Positions 23,796 through 33,764 of a stretch of DNA of 50,570 nucleotides are shown here, in pieces. This DNA comes from Bacillus sp. (in: firmicutes) (GTDB lineage Bacteria > Bacillota > Bacilli > Bacillales > Bacillaceae). Both the position numbers and the translations under genes were made by a program. Numbering within the stretch: the first letter of the stretch is position 1; the number at the start of each line of letters is the position of its first letter. Where the stretch lies: NCBI GenBank assembly GCA_031180405.1, contig JAPSLU010000012.1, positions 1 through 50,570 of the forward strand, written 5' to 3'. The notes under the pieces were generated by a model, which saw only the letters and a program-made list of their open reading frames with translations, was not told the origin of the DNA and did not search any database.

Positions 23796-24980
23796 TTGAA
23801 AAAGAAACTATTTATGGTGCTGGCAGGTTTGTTATTATTAACAGGCTGTGCACCAAATTTTGGAGAGCAAGAGGAAATCGTTCAGGAAACCGAGGATGAA
23901 TCGAAGGAAACGGCGATTATTCCAAAGTACAATATTTCAGATTCTTATTACAAAATGATCTTACCGTTTAAGCAAGGGGAAGCAAGGGGTTTAGTATCAG
24001 AGCAACTAAATACCAGGTTAGATATTGATGAATTTGAAACAGGTCTAATGAGGGTCGCTCAGGACACATTTGCACCTGATAAATATTTGTATCAAGAAGG
24101 TCAATACTTAAAAAGGGACGTAATTAATAGCTGGTTAAGGCGAAAACTCACTGGAGATGCTTTAGCACAAGCACAAGCTGAGGCAAAGGATGATGAGGAG
24201 GAATATGTGGAATTGGGGCTTAATCCTGCTCTTACTGGAGAAGGTGGCTTAGAAGAGCAAAATGCTGAAAGCCCTATATACTTAGCACATATGCTTGAGC
24301 ATAATTATTTAATTCGTCAAGACGATACAGTAGAGCTAGGCGGAGTTGTGATAGGGTTGGCGATGAATTCTGTGCATTATTTTAACCAAGAGGATGGCTA
24401 TGCTAGAGAATATCAAATTAGTAGAAGTGAGATCTTAGCAAAAGGAAAAGAGATTGCACAGGAAGTAATCAACCGGGTTAGAAAAACAAATGGCCTAGAA
24501 AATGTACCAATAGTCATTGCTCTTTATGAGCAAGAAAAGAGATCTTCAATTGTCCCGGGTAACTTTATTGCAAAGACTACAGTTAAACAGGGAACAAATA
24601 ATCTTGGGAAATGGGAAGAAATCAATGAGGAGTATTATTTATTTCCATCAACAGAAGCAACAAGTGATTACCGAGATGATGCACAAATGTTTAATCGTTT
24701 TAAGCAGGATATTGAAGAATTCTTCCCAAATTATACAGGTGTAATCGGAAAAGCTTTCTATAAAAATGAGGAGCTTAATTATTTAGATATCGAAATTCCA
24801 ATGCAGTTCTATGGAAAAGGAGAGGTCGTGGCATTCACCCAGTTTGTTACAGGGAAGGTCATGGAATACTTTCCAGATTACATTAATATTGAAGTTAATA
24901 TTATGTCAACATCTGGTCAGGAAGCGCTAATTATAAAAGAGCCAAATCAAGAACAACCAACGGTCCATATCTATAAATAA
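23796..24980 (+). CDS. camS: CamS/YerH family lipoprotein
   Basis: The signal peptide ends in LLTGC, giving lipidated Cys18 on the outer face of the membrane. The 394-residue protein belongs to the CamS family, named after the staphylococcal lipoprotein whose signal peptide yields a sex pheromone, and is YerH in B. subtilis. Family segments include YYKMILPFKQGEARG, LEHNYLIRQDD and a C-terminal EVNIMSTSGQEALI. The start is TTG with AGAGGTG ten bases upstream. Whether a peptide pheromone is made here cannot be told from the sequence. Confidence 0.9.
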   Translation: MKKKLFMVLAGLLLLTGCAPNFGEQEEIVQETEDESKETAIIPKYNISDSYYKMILPFKQGEARGLVSEQLNTRLDIDEFETGLMRVAQDTFAPDKYLYQEGQYLKRDVINSWLRRKLTGDALAQAQAEAKDDEEEYVELGLNPALTGEGGLEEQNAESPIYLAHMLEHNYLIRQDDTVELGGVVIGLAMNSVHYFNQEDGYAREYQISRSEILAKGKEIAQEVINRVRKTNGLENVPIVIALYEQEKRSSIVPGNFIAKTTVKQGTNNLGKWEEINEEYYLFPSTEATSDYRDDAQMFNRFKQDIEEFFPNYTGVIGKAFYKNEELNYLDIEIPMQFYGKGEVVAFTQFVTGKVMEYFPDYINIEVNIMSTSGQEALIIKEPNQEQPTVHIYK

Positions 24981-25001
24981 TGAATGTGATAATCGGAAAA
25001 G

Positions 25002-25032
25002 AGAGGATGACTTCACAACTACGTCATCCTCT
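25002..25032. terminator. Hairpin between camS and the convergent membrane gene
   Basis: A 10-bp stem AGAGGATGAC/GTCATCCTCT with an 11-base loop lies between the two converging genes. T runs on both sides are short, so it probably serves both directions but modestly. Confidence 0.6.
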
Positions 25033-25050
25033 TTATAGGTTCCTTATTTT

Positions 25051-25449
25051 TTAACCTTTCCAGTAAAGGCGTTCTTTTTGGTTAGGTTCGTAAGGAGCTA
25101 CTTTGTTAGTTTTTATATGTTCTGCCTGTTGAGGTTGAGGATGAGAATTGCTTGATTCTTCTAGTGGAGGTTTAGAAGAGAGGGCCTTAATTAATTCAGA
25201 TGTAAGTTCATTTCTCTTTTGATATTCGTTGAGGAATGCAGCAAGAGCAATAATGATACCTCCACCTATTAAAGTCGTAAAATAAGGGCCGAGAGAGCTT
25301 ACTAGCTGGAGTAACATGAATTGTATTGAACCTCCATATATTTCTCTTTCAGTTTCAACAGCTTTTAATGCCATAGAAATATGGTTTATCAAACCGCCGA
25401 CACCAAGGAGGATTAATAACCCACCAAACCCGACTAAAAATTTCTTCAC
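25051..25449 (-). CDS. Hypothetical two-helix membrane protein
   Basis: The 132-residue protein starts at GTG with AGGAGTGG upstream. It has two membrane spans: residues about 4-22 (FLVGFGGLLILLGVGGLI) and 55-75 (YFTTLIGGGIIIALAAFL). An outer loop lies between them. A charged, proline- and glutamine-rich tail (SSNSHPQPQQAEH) ends in NQKERLYWKG. I do not recognise the family. It occupies roughly the position of yerI in B. subtilis but does not resemble a kinase-like protein. It is an isolated minus-strand gene between camS and putP. Confidence 0.7.
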   Translation of the reverse strand: MKKFLVGFGGLLILLGVGGLINHISMALKAVETEREIYGGSIQFMLLQLVSSLGPYFTTLIGGGIIIALAAFLNEYQKRNELTSELIKALSSKPPLEESSNSHPQPQQAEHIKTNKVAPYEPNQKERLYWKG

Positions 25450-25540
25450 TTTTTCACCACTCCTGACGAGATGATCTTGTCCAATTTTATCATAATTATG
25501 GAAATTGATCCAAAATTTGAGATCGATACAAATGAAAATT

Positions 25541-25567
25541 AAAAAACCATATCATGGTTTTTTTCTT
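25541..25567. terminator. Palindromic terminator in the gap before putP
   Basis: A perfect 10-bp stem AAAAAACCAT/ATGGTTTTTT with loop ATC, then more T. By shape it is a strong terminator in both directions, yet no gene ends just before it on either strand. Elsewhere 25450-25733 is AT-rich and shows nothing further. Confidence 0.65.
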
Positions 25568-25733
25568 ACTGGAAGACAAAAATCTTCAAAAAGCACGTGT
25601 GAAAACACGAAATTTGCGAATTTAATTTTATGAATTTCTATGAATAGATATAATCTGAAATAGGATATAACGCCTATTTAATACGTTAAGATGAATAAAT
25701 ATGCAATTTTTGTTTTGTGTCCAATATGGAAAT

Positions 25734-25762
25734 TTGTTTGCTTTGTCAAATTGTGTTACGAT
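25734..25762 (+). promoter_or_regulatory. Candidate promoter of the small ORF-putP unit
   Basis: TTGTTT (25734-25739), 17 bases, then TACGAT (25757-25762) preceded by TGT, an extended -10. It lies about 115 bases before the coupled small gene. The match is fair. No sigma-B type sequence, which controls opuE in B. subtilis, was evident. Confidence 0.4.
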
Positions 25763-25877
25763 ACTTAACGTGTTCTGCCCGTTGTCATCCGAGTAAACTA
25801 TTTATATCAATCATCATGATGTTGCATAAACTTGCATAAGGATTTGGTGATAGCTGATTTAGGAGGTGAAGCAATCG

Positions 25878-25988
25878 ATGGTAAACTCATTAACAGGAGC
25901 TACATTGTTTTGGTTGTTAGTACCTATGCCATTACTAATTTTACTTTCGTTAGTATCGTGTTTTACTGAAAGGAGAGGAAACGAATAA
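25878..25988 (+). CDS. Small membrane peptide coupled to putP
   Basis: A 36-codon frame starts at ATG 25878 behind AGGAGGTGAAGC, a near-ideal ribosome binding site. It encodes MVNSLTGATLFWLLV, then PMPLLILLSLVS, and a charged end CFTERRGNE, so a single membrane helix with a short polar tail. Its stop TAA shares a base with the putP ATG (TAATG), a hallmark of translational coupling, and putP's own Shine-Dalgarno (AAAGGAGAGG) lies inside it. Small accessory peptides encoded just upstream of sodium:solute symporters are known in other bacteria; I infer a similar role here. It is shorter than common gene-calling cut-offs. Confidence 0.75.
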   Translation: MVNSLTGATLFWLLVPMPLLILLSLVSCFTERRGNE

Positions 25989-27460
25989 TGGAAATTAATT
26001 TACCAACATTAACAGCAATAATTATTTATCTAGTTGTTATGCTCGTTATTGGAATAATTGCAGCAAAAATGACTAGTAATCTATCTGACTATGTTTTGGG
26101 TGGAAGAAGATTAACTGCAGGGGTTGCAGCATTAAGTGCAGGATCATCAGACATGAGTGGTTGGCTTATGTTAGGTTTGCCTGGTGCCATGTATTTGAGC
26201 GGTATGGGAGGAGCTTGGATTGCAATTGGATTGGCTATTGGGGCCTATCTGAATTGGCAATTTGTTGCAAAACCATTTAGAGTATATACAGAAGTTGCAA
26301 ATGATTCAATTACTATACCCGACTTCTTTGAGAATCGCTTTCGTGACCATACGAAGGTTTTAAGGGTTATTTCAGCAATTGTTATTCTAGTGTTCTTTAC
26401 ATTCTATACGTCCTCAAGTCTTGTAGGTGGAGCTATCTTACTTGAAAGCTCATTTGGAATGGATTATCGATTAGCTTTATGGGTTGGTGCAGGTGTAATT
26501 CTTTCTTATACATTTTTTGGAGGCTTCTTAGCTGCTAGTTGGACCGACTTTATACAAGGTATCTTAATGTTCTTAGCACTAATCATTATTCCAATAGTTG
26601 TGGTTTCTGAACTTGGTGGTTGGAATGAAACAGTACAAAAGGTTGGAAGTATTGATCCATCCTACTTAGACATTACAACTGGGGCTACTTTTATTGGTGT
26701 TGTTTCTTTACTTGCCTGGGGACTAGGATATTTTGGTCAGCCACATATTATTGTTCGCTTTATGGGAATTAAGTCTACAAAAGAAATACCAAAAGCTCGT
26801 TTAATTGGTATGACTTGGATGATTGTTTCACTTTTTGGAGCTATTTTTATTGGATTTACCGGGATCGCATATTTTGCAGATGCACCTTTAGAAAATTCAG
26901 AAACAGTCTTTATCATGTTTTCACAGGTTTTATTCAATCCATGGGTAGCAGGTTTCTTACTTGCGGCAATTCTCTCAGCTATTATGAGCACAGTGGATTC
27001 ACAATTACTTGTTTCTTCAAGTGCATTAGCACAGGACTTTTATAAGGCTATTTTCAGAAGGAATGCTAGCCAAAAAGAAGAAATGATGGTTGGAAGAATT
27101 GCTGTTCTTGGTATTGCAGTGATCGCCATCTTACTTGGATATGATCGTGAAAGCAAAGTTTTAGAACTAGTAAGTTATGCTTGGGCAGGGTTTGGAGCAG
27201 CATTTGGTCCTGTTATCATCTTGAGCTTGTTCTGGAAGCGTATGACGAGAAATGGTGCATTAGCAGGTATTGTTGTTGGTGCTGTAACAGTTATTGTTTG
27301 GAAACAGTTAACTGGCGGAATATTTGACTTGTATGAACTAGCACCTGGATTCTTATTTGCTTGGCTTGCAATTGTTATTGTGAGTTTATTAGGAAAGGCG
27401 CCTTCAGAAGAAGTTCAAAATGAGTTCGATACGTTTAAATCTGAACTAAGTAAATCTTAA
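25988..27460 (+). CDS. putP: Sodium/proline symporter (PutP/OpuE type)
   Basis: This 490-residue sodium:solute symporter imports proline driven by the sodium gradient. About 13 membrane helices are visible. Family segments include DYVLGGRRLTAGVAALSAGS, SDMSGWLMLGLPGAMY (sodium and proline site), TIPDFFENRF, GLGYFGQPHIIVRFM, ILSAIMSTVDSQLLVSSSAL and SYAWAGFGAAFGPVI. In B. subtilis the osmotically induced OpuE sits at this position between yerI and gatC, so uptake for osmoprotection is as likely as for nutrition. Translation is probably coupled to the preceding peptide. A terminator follows. Confidence 0.92.
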   Translation: MEINLPTLTAIIIYLVVMLVIGIIAAKMTSNLSDYVLGGRRLTAGVAALSAGSSDMSGWLMLGLPGAMYLSGMGGAWIAIGLAIGAYLNWQFVAKPFRVYTEVANDSITIPDFFENRFRDHTKVLRVISAIVILVFFTFYTSSSLVGGAILLESSFGMDYRLALWVGAGVILSYTFFGGFLAASWTDFIQGILMFLALIIIPIVVVSELGGWNETVQKVGSIDPSYLDITTGATFIGVVSLLAWGLGYFGQPHIIVRFMGIKSTKEIPKARLIGMTWMIVSLFGAIFIGFTGIAYFADAPLENSETVFIMFSQVLFNPWVAGFLLAAILSAIMSTVDSQLLVSSSALAQDFYKAIFRRNASQKEEMMVGRIAVLGIAVIAILLGYDRESKVLELVSYAWAGFGAAFGPVIILSLFWKRMTRNGALAGIVVGAVTVIVWKQLTGGIFDLYELAPGFLFAWLAIVIVSLLGKAPSEEVQNEFDTFKSELSKS

Positions 27461-27468
27461 GGATAAGA

Positions 27469-27504
27469 GCATCCCTCTTCTTTCATGAAGCGGGATGTTT
27501 TTTT
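27469..27504 (+). terminator. Terminator after putP
   Basis: A stem from 27469-27480 pairs with 27487-27498 with one internal mismatch (loop TTTCAT) and runs into seven T. It separates putP from gatCAB. Confidence 0.85.
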
Positions 27505-27535
27505 ATTGCTCAAGAATCAAAAAAATCTTAAACTG

Positions 27536-27590
27536 TGGAAAAGCATAAGGCAGCCAGCTCCAGCGAGCGTCTTATGCCTACCGGTTCTGT
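27536..27590. repeat. Hairpin-forming Bacillaceae-type repeat before gatC
   Basis: GCATAAG (27543-27549) pairs with CTTATGC (27571-27577) around CAGCCAGCTCCAGCGAGCG. The GGAAAAGCATAAG...CAGCTCCAGCGAGCGTCTTATGCC wording is a common non-coding repeat style in Bacillus genomes and appears related to 14316-14372. Upstream extension of the gatC reading frame across it is spurious. Confidence 0.5.
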
Positions 27591-27616
27591 TTAAGGTGCT
27601 TGCGATTTTCTTAATG

Positions 27617-27646
27617 TTGATTAAACATATGTTATTTTGGTATCAT
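27617..27646 (+). promoter_or_regulatory. Candidate promoter of gatCAB
   Basis: TTGATT (27617-27622), an 18-base spacer and TATCAT (27641-27646). It is suitably placed, 43 bases upstream of the gatC start, in the short gap after the putP terminator. Confidence 0.5.
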
Positions 27647-27688
27647 CAGAGTATTGTGATTGTACGATTTTGTGGAGGTGAGTGTTAT

Positions 27689-27979
27689 ATGTCTAGAATT
27701 TCAACAGATCAAGTAAAGCATGTTGCAAACTTAGCTCGTTTAGCTATTACAGAAGAAGAGGCTGAGCTTTTTACAAAACAATTAGATGCAATTATTACGT
27801 TTGCTGAACAATTAAATGAAGTAGATACAGAAAATGTAAAACCTACATCCCATGTGTTAGAAATGAAAAACGTCATGAGAGAAGATGTTTCGAAAAAGGG
27901 ATTAGATAACGAAGAGGTTATAAAAAATGCACCAGATCATGCAGATGGTTATATTCGAGTACCATCTATTTTAGAATAA
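27689..27979 (+). CDS. gatC: Asp-tRNA(Asn)/Glu-tRNA(Gln) amidotransferase subunit C
   Basis: GatC is the small stabilising subunit that wraps between GatA and GatB. The 96 residues read [20 protein letters not shown] at the start and [18 protein letters not shown]-like at the end, both classic. ATG 27689 follows GGAGGTG by eight bases; a much longer in-frame extension upstream runs through a repeat and is rejected. It heads gatCAB, with 14 bases to gatA. Confidence 0.96.
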   Translation: MSRISTDQVKHVANLARLAITEEEAELFTKQLDAIITFAEQLNEVDTENVKPTSHVLEMKNVMREDVSKKGLDNEEVIKNAPDHADGYIRVPSILE

Positions 27980-27993
27980 AGGAGGGGACAAGC

Positions 27994-29451
27994 ATGGCGC
28001 TATTTGATCATAAAATATCAGAATTGAAAGAACTTTTACATAAAAAAGAAATCAAGGTTTCTGATTTAGTTGATGAATCATATAAACGTATCCAAGAGGT
28101 TGACGATCAAGTTGGAGCGTTTCTTACATTAAATGAAGAAAATGCACGGACATATGCAAAAGAGTTGGATGAAGCTTTAGGTAGTCGAGATGAGTTTGGG
28201 CTATTATTTGGTATGCCAATTGGTGTTAAAGATAATATTGTCACAAAAGGATTACGCACAACTTGTGCAAGTAAGATTTTGGAAAACTTCGACCCTATCT
28301 ATGATGCTACGGTTGTCAAACATCTTCAAAAAGCTGAAGCTGTCACAATCGGTAAATTAAACATGGACGAATTCGCGATGGGATCATCAACAGAGAACTC
28401 TGGGTTTAAACCAACGAGAAATCCGTGGAACCTAGAGACTGTTCCAGGTGGTTCTAGTGGAGGTTCGGCTGCTGCCGTTGCAGCTGGTCAAGTTCCTTTT
28501 ACCCTAGGTTCAGATACAGGTGGATCGATCCGTCAGCCAGCCTCATTCTGTGGTGTTGTTGGATTAAAGCCTACATATGGACGTGTTTCACGATTTGGAT
28601 TAGTTGCTTTTGCATCTTCTTTAGACCAAATAGGACCGATCACACGTACAGTAGAAGATAATGCATTCCTTTTACAATCAATCTCTGGTGTGGATGAAAT
28701 GGACTCAACCTCTGCAAACGTTGAGGTACCAGATTTCCTTTCTGCTTTGACAGGAGATGTGAAAGGCTTGAAAATTGCTGTTCCTAAAGAATACCTTGGT
28801 GAAGGCGTCAATGAGGAAGTTAAGCAGTCTGTTCTTGATGCACTGAAAGTATTAGAAGGACTCGGAGCAACATGGGAAGAGGTATCATTACCACACTCGA
28901 AATATGCTTTGGCAACTTACTATTTACTTTCATCTTCAGAAGCATCTGCGAACCTATCTCGTTTTGATGGTGTTCGTTACGGTTATCGCTCAGATAATGC
29001 AGAAAACCTAATTGACCTGTATAAGCAAAGTCGTGCAGAAGGATTTGGTAATGAAGTAAAGCGTCGTATTATGCTTGGAACATTTGCATTAAGTTCGGGA
29101 TACTATGATGCCTATTATAAAAAAGCACAAAAAGTACGTACATTAATTAAAAAAGACTTTGAAGACGTATTCGAGAAATATGATGTCATTATGGGACCAA
29201 CAACTCCAACACCAGCATTTAAAATTGGTGAAAATGTAAAAGATCCAATGACAATGTATGCGAACGATATTTTAACCATTCCAGTTAACCTAGCAGGTGT
29301 ACCAGGGATCTCTGTACCATGTGGATTATCAAATGGATTACCACTTGGTTTGCAAATTATCGGTAAGCATTTTGACGAAACTACGATCTACCGTGTTGCT
29401 CATGCGTTTGAACAAGCAACAGAACATCATAAAGCTAAACCTGAATTGTAA
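27994..29451 (+). CDS. gatA: Asp-tRNA(Asn)/Glu-tRNA(Gln) amidotransferase subunit A
   Basis: GatA is the glutaminase of the tRNA-dependent amidotransferase and belongs to the amidase signature family. The Ser-Ser-Lys triad is present at Lys79 (GVKDNI), Ser154 ([14 protein letters not shown]) and Ser178 ([11 protein letters not shown]), at the same numbers as in the characterised staphylococcal enzyme. Length 485 residues. The ribosome binding site AAAGGAGGGG is strong. Ammonia is passed to GatB, encoded next. Confidence 0.97.
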   Translation: MALFDHKISELKELLHKKEIKVSDLVDESYKRIQEVDDQVGAFLTLNEENARTYAKELDEALGSRDEFGLLFGMPIGVKDNIVTKGLRTTCASKILENFDPIYDATVVKHLQKAEAVTIGKLNMDEFAMGSSTENSGFKPTRNPWNLETVPGGSSGGSAAAVAAGQVPFTLGSDTGGSIRQPASFCGVVGLKPTYGRVSRFGLVAFASSLDQIGPITRTVEDNAFLLQSISGVDEMDSTSANVEVPDFLSALTGDVKGLKIAVPKEYLGEGVNEEVKQSVLDALKVLEGLGATWEEVSLPHSKYALATYYLLSSSEASANLSRFDGVRYGYRSDNAENLIDLYKQSRAEGFGNEVKRRIMLGTFALSSGYYDAYYKKAQKVRTLIKKDFEDVFEKYDVIMGPTTPTPAFKIGENVKDPMTMYANDILTIPVNLAGVPGISVPCGLSNGLPLGLQIIGKHFDETTIYRVAHAFEQATEHHKAKPEL

Positions 29452-29465
29452 GGGGTGAGGAAACA

Positions 29466-30896
29466 ATGGAATATGAAACAGTCATAGGACTTGAGGTCCA
29501 TGTTGAGTTGAAAACAGATTCGAAGATCTTTTCGAGTGCACCAAATCACTTTGGAGCAGAGCCGAATACTAATACAACGGTTGTCGAGCTAGGTTATCCA
29601 GGTGTGTTACCTGTATTGAATAAAAAAGTCGTTGATTTTGCCATGAAAGCATGTATGGCTTTGAACTGTGAAGTAGCAACTGAAACAAAATTCGATCGTA
29701 AAAACTATTTTTATCCGGATAATCCAAAGGCATACCAAATTTCTCAATTCGATAAGCCGATTGGTGAAAATGGTTGGATCGATATTGAAGTAAATGGCGA
29801 AACCAAAAGAATCGGCATTACGCGTATTCATATGGAAGAGGATGCAGGTAAGTTAATTCATTCAAACGATGGCTATTCTTTGGTTGATTTAAACCGTCAA
29901 GGGACACCACTTATTGAGATTGTGTCTGAGCCGGATATCCGTACTCCAGAAGAAGCGTACGCTTATTTAGAAAAGCTTAAAGCGATTATCCAATATACTG
30001 AGGTTTCTGATTGTAAAATGGAAGAAGGATCACTACGTTGTGATGCAAATATTTCTTTACGCCCTGTAGGGCAAGAAAAGTTTGGAACTAAAACAGAGCT
30101 TAAAAACTTAAACTCCTTTGCTTTCGTCCAAAAAGGACTAGAATATGAAGAGAAAAGACAAGAAAAAGTTCTTCGTTCTGGTGGAGTAATTGACCAAGAA
30201 ACACGCCGTTATGACGAAGCAACGAAGAAAACAATTTTAATGCGTGTAAAAGAAGGTTCTGATGATTACCGTTACTTTCCAGAACCAGACCTTGTTGAGC
30301 TATATATCGATGATGAGTGGAAGGAAAGAATTCGGGCTTCAATTCCAGAGCTTCCAGATGCGCGTCGTAAACGATATATTGAAGAATTTGGATTACCTGA
30401 GTACGATGCACAAGTGTTAACGATGACTAAGGAAATGTCCGATTTCTTTGAAGCGACACTTGCAGCTGGTGCGGAGGCAAAGCAGGCGTCAAACTGGGTT
30501 ATGGGTGAAGTATCTGCCTATCTAAATGCAGAAGGAAAAGAGTTAAACGATGTGGCTCTTACTGCAGAAGGATTAGCTGGTATGATTAAGCTTATTGAAA
30601 ATGGAACCATTTCGTCAAAAATTGCGAAGCAAGTGTTCAAGGAACTTATTGAAAATGGTGGAGATCCTGAAACAATCGTAAAAGAAAAAGGCCTAGTCCA
30701 AATTTCTGATGATGATACATTACGTAAATTTGTAAATGAAGCAATTGATGCGAATCCACAGTCTGTTGAAGATTTTAAAAACGGGAAACAAAAAGCAATC
30801 GGCTTCTTAGTAGGTCAAATTATGAAGGCAACAAAAGGACAAGCAAACCCACCAATGGTTAACAAGTTATTAATGGAAGAGATACAAAAAAGATAA
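29466..30896 (+). CDS. gatB: Asp-tRNA(Asn)/Glu-tRNA(Gln) amidotransferase subunit B
   Basis: GatB activates misacylated Glu-tRNA(Gln) or Asp-tRNA(Asn) with ATP and amidates it. The 476 residues include the N-terminal [14 protein letters not shown], the cradle-domain signature [29 protein letters not shown], and a C-terminal tRNA-binding YqeY-like helical tail ([36 protein letters not shown]). This system is how Bacillus makes Gln-tRNA. A terminator follows. Confidence 0.97.
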   Translation: MEYETVIGLEVHVELKTDSKIFSSAPNHFGAEPNTNTTVVELGYPGVLPVLNKKVVDFAMKACMALNCEVATETKFDRKNYFYPDNPKAYQISQFDKPIGENGWIDIEVNGETKRIGITRIHMEEDAGKLIHSNDGYSLVDLNRQGTPLIEIVSEPDIRTPEEAYAYLEKLKAIIQYTEVSDCKMEEGSLRCDANISLRPVGQEKFGTKTELKNLNSFAFVQKGLEYEEKRQEKVLRSGGVIDQETRRYDEATKKTILMRVKEGSDDYRYFPEPDLVELYIDDEWKERIRASIPELPDARRKRYIEEFGLPEYDAQVLTMTKEMSDFFEATLAAGAEAKQASNWVMGEVSAYLNAEGKELNDVALTAEGLAGMIKLIENGTISSKIAKQVFKELIENGGDPETIVKEKGLVQISDDDTLRKFVNEAIDANPQSVEDFKNGKQKAIGFLVGQIMKATKGQANPPMVNKLLMEEIQKR

Positions 30897-30901
30897 AAAA
30901 T

Positions 30902-30937
30902 AAAGAGAGATCTACATAATCCGTGGATCTCTCTTTT
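30902..30937 (+). terminator. Terminator of gatCAB
   Basis: A stem of up to 14 bp (30902-30915 with 30923-30936, one G-U pair), with a 7-base loop, ends in CTCTTTT. The rest of the gap to dagK, 30938-31279, is AT-rich and shows no gene or clear regulatory element. Confidence 0.8.
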
Positions 30938-31279
30938 ACATGGTATCGTTTTTTAAAACGAAATGAAGGACAATTCATAACAGAAATTTTATACTTGGCA
31001 GATGAAAGGGAGATTGTTAATAAAGGATACTTTTCTCTTAAGAGTTGAATGAGCCCTATATTGATTGTCTGCTTTCTTAAAATTGCAAACAGGTTTATAC
31101 TTTGTAGATGGAAAATGAAGTGAAAAACTTTACTTTTATTATAAAACATGGTGATAATGGTAGTTGGGTTAAAATGTTTTGTACCCATGAAATTGGGAAA
31201 CAATGATAATAGGGAATTTATTTATGATCAAAATAAATGATGTTGAATGTCATTTCACTAATAATAGGATGATGTATAT

Positions 31280-32191
31280 ATGAAAAAAGCTAGAATTATT
31301 TATAATCCTACCTCAGGCCGTGAGCTTTTTAAAAAGCATTTACCAGAGGTATTGCAAAAGTTTGAACAAGCTGGCTATGAAACCTCCTGTCATGCAACAA
31401 CCTGTGAAGGGGATGCAACTCAAGCAGCACAAGCAGCTGGTGAACGTGGCTTTGACTTGATTGTTGCTGCAGGAGGAGACGGCACAATTAATGAAGTAGT
31501 CAATGGTATTGCTGACTTAGACGATAGACCAACACTTGCTGTAATACCAGTGGGTACGACCAATGATTTTGCACGTGCGATCGGTATCCCATTAAACAAT
31601 GTGTTACAAGCAGTTGATGTAATCTTAGCGGGAGAAGCTAAAAAGATTGATATTGGAAAGGTCAATGATCATTACTTTATTAATATTGCTGGTGGTGGCC
31701 GACTGACAGAGCTTACCTATGAAGTGCCAAGTAAACTGAAAACAATGGTTGGACAGCTAGCCTATTATCTTAAAGGAATGGAAATGCTTCCGTCCCTTCG
31801 CCCTGCAGAAGTAGAGATTGAATATGATGGAAAGCTTTATCAAGGGGAAATTATGTTATTTCTTGTTTCACTTACAAATTCAGTAGGTGGCTTTGAGAAG
31901 CTTGCACCAGATTCAAAATTAGATGACGGTATGTTCGACCTGTTAATTTTGAAAAAAACAAATCTAGCAGAATTTATTCGTATTGCGGGCTTAGCGATAA
32001 GAGGCGAACACATCAATGATGAGCATCTTATCTATACAAAAGCGAACCGTGTAAAGGTGCAGAATAAAGATAAAATGCAGCTCAATTTAGATGGTGAATA
32101 TGGTGGTTTACTTCCTGGAGAGTTTATTAATATGTATCAGCATATTGAAATCATCATGTCAGCAGAAAAAGTAAAGCAGATGGAAGAATAA
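31280..32191 (+). CDS. dagK: Diacylglycerol kinase (DagK)
   Basis: DagK phosphorylates diacylglycerol released by lipoteichoic acid synthesis, returning it to phospholipid synthesis. The 303-residue soluble protein has the lipid-kinase catalytic domain with ARIIYNPTSGRE at the start, the nucleotide loop VAAGGDGTINEVVNG near residue 63 and PVGTTNDFARAIGIP near residue 93. LAPDSKLDDGMFDLLI is typical of YerQ/DagK. The ATG lacks a strong Shine-Dalgarno (AGGATG seven bases away). It is followed by a terminator and rlmCD, as in B. subtilis. Confidence 0.95.
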   Translation: MKKARIIYNPTSGRELFKKHLPEVLQKFEQAGYETSCHATTCEGDATQAAQAAGERGFDLIVAAGGDGTINEVVNGIADLDDRPTLAVIPVGTTNDFARAIGIPLNNVLQAVDVILAGEAKKIDIGKVNDHYFINIAGGGRLTELTYEVPSKLKTMVGQLAYYLKGMEMLPSLRPAEVEIEYDGKLYQGEIMLFLVSLTNSVGGFEKLAPDSKLDDGMFDLLILKKTNLAEFIRIAGLAIRGEHINDEHLIYTKANRVKVQNKDKMQLNLDGEYGGLLPGEFINMYQHIEIIMSAEKVKQMEE

Positions 32192-32226
32192 AAAACTTGG
32201 CATACTAAAACGGCCAAGTTTTTTAT
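32190..32226 (+). terminator. Terminator of dagK
   Basis: An AAAAAACTTGGC/GCCAAGTTTTTT stem of 12 bp with an 11-base loop; the T run is in the 3' arm. It lies directly after the dagK stop. Confidence 0.85.
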
Positions 32227-32284
32227 CTTTTCAATGGACTATGGTAAAATAGTGAAAATTATTTGTACGAAAAGGAAGAACAAC

Positions 32285-33664
32285 ATGTCAAAAATTCAAG
32301 CACCTGTTTTGAAAAACGAATATTACGATGTCACCTTTGAAGACTTAACACATGAAGGTGCAGGCGTAGCAAAAATAGACGGATTCCCAATCTTTGTTGA
32401 AAATGCGTTACCAGACGAACGTGCCAAAATAAAGGTAATAAAGGTTAAAAAAGGCTTTGCCTTTGGTCGATTAATCGAGCTTTACGAACAAAGTAAAAAC
32501 CGCATCAATGCACCGTGTCCAATCTTTTCACAATGTGGTGGTTGTCAGCTTCAACATCTTAGTTATGAAGGGCAGCTCACTTTCAAGAGGAAACAAGTGG
32601 AGCAGGTTTTAACGCGAATCGGTAAGCTTGATTTAACTAAAATAAACGTACATCCGACGTTAGGGATGAATGACCCTTGGAACTATCGGAATAAAGCGCA
32701 GGTGCCCGTTGGTGAACGTGAAGGCGGACTTGTTGCAGGCTTTTATCAAAAGAGAAGCCATGACATCATCGACATGGAAAGATGTCTTATTCAACAAGCT
32801 GAAAACGATGAAGTCGTCCAAGCTGTGAAGCGAATTTGTGAAGCTCACGGAATTCGTGCCTATAACGAAGAAGCTCATAAAGGCTGGCTTCGACACATTA
32901 TGGTTCGTTACGGGCTTATCACAAAGGAAATTATGGTTGTATTTGTGACAAAGACAGCAGACTTTCCACATAAAAATGAAATCATTTCTGCAATCACAAA
33001 GCAGCTGTCACAGGTTAAATCTATCGTTCAAAACATAAATAACAAACGAACAAATGTTATTTTTGGAGAAGAGACAAAGGTGCTATGGGGAGAAGAGTAT
33101 ATTTACGATAAAATCGGTGATGTAAAATTCGCCATTTCAGCTCGTTCCTTCTATCAAGTAAACCCGGAGCAAACGAAAGTGTTGTACGATAAAGCCTTAG
33201 AATATGCAAGTCTTACTGGTCAAGAATCTGTTATCGATGCTTACTGTGGAATTGGTACTATTTCTTTATTTTTAGCACAAAAAGCGAAGAAGGTTTTTGG
33301 TGTGGAAATTGTACCTGAGGCAATTGATGATGCTAAACGAAATGCTGAGTTAAACGGGATTACGAATGCTGAATTTGCTGTTGGTGAAGCAGAAGTGGTT
33401 ATTCCTGAATGGTACAAAAAAGGGAATAAGGCAGATGTGATTGTCGTGGATCCTCCTCGTAAAGGCTGTGATGAGGCACTGTTAAAGACTATTTTAGATA
33501 TGAAGCCGAAAAAGGTTGTATATGTTTCATGTAACCCAGGTACCTTGGCAAGGGATTTACAGGTGTTGGAGTTAGGTGGGTATGAAACGGTTGAAGTGCA
33601 GCCGGTGGATATGTTTCCTCATACGACACATGTTGAATGCGTAGCGCAGTTAGTGCTTAAGTAA
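32285..33664 (+). CDS. rlmCD: 23S rRNA uracil-C5-methyltransferase (RlmCD)
   Basis: This RumA-like enzyme methylates uracils 747 and 1939 of 23S rRNA with SAM; one protein does both in B. subtilis. The N-terminal TRAM domain ([19 protein letters not shown]) binds [17 protein letters not shown] carries iron-sulfur cysteines. The methyltransferase domain shows [28 protein letters not shown] and the catalytic-cysteine segment [16 protein letters not shown] start at ATG 32285, with AAAGGAAG upstream, giving 459 residues, rather than at the upstream in-frame ATG 32234, which lies close to the dagK terminator. Confidence 0.94.
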   Translation: MSKIQAPVLKNEYYDVTFEDLTHEGAGVAKIDGFPIFVENALPDERAKIKVIKVKKGFAFGRLIELYEQSKNRINAPCPIFSQCGGCQLQHLSYEGQLTFKRKQVEQVLTRIGKLDLTKINVHPTLGMNDPWNYRNKAQVPVGEREGGLVAGFYQKRSHDIIDMERCLIQQAENDEVVQAVKRICEAHGIRAYNEEAHKGWLRHIMVRYGLITKEIMVVFVTKTADFPHKNEIISAITKQLSQVKSIVQNINNKRTNVIFGEETKVLWGEEYIYDKIGDVKFAISARSFYQVNPEQTKVLYDKALEYASLTGQESVIDAYCGIGTISLFLAQKAKKVFGVEIVPEAIDDAKRNAELNGITNAEFAVGEAEVVIPEWYKKGNKADVIVVDPPRKGCDEALLKTILDMKPKKVVYVSCNPGTLARDLQVLELGGYETVEVQPVDMFPHTTHVECVAQLVLK

Positions 33665-33764
33665 TTATCTGCAATTAGCATTCAACCCTTGTGGAGACAG
33701 TCGCGTTGATTAGATGAATAAGTATAGTATTACTGTTCTTAAGTGGTAATATGTTATAAGAATG

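Noticed and set aside
27485-27688. Long upstream extension of gatC
   Set aside because: It runs through the putP terminator and a repeat. GatC proteins are about 95 residues, and a strong ribosome binding site marks the start at 27689.
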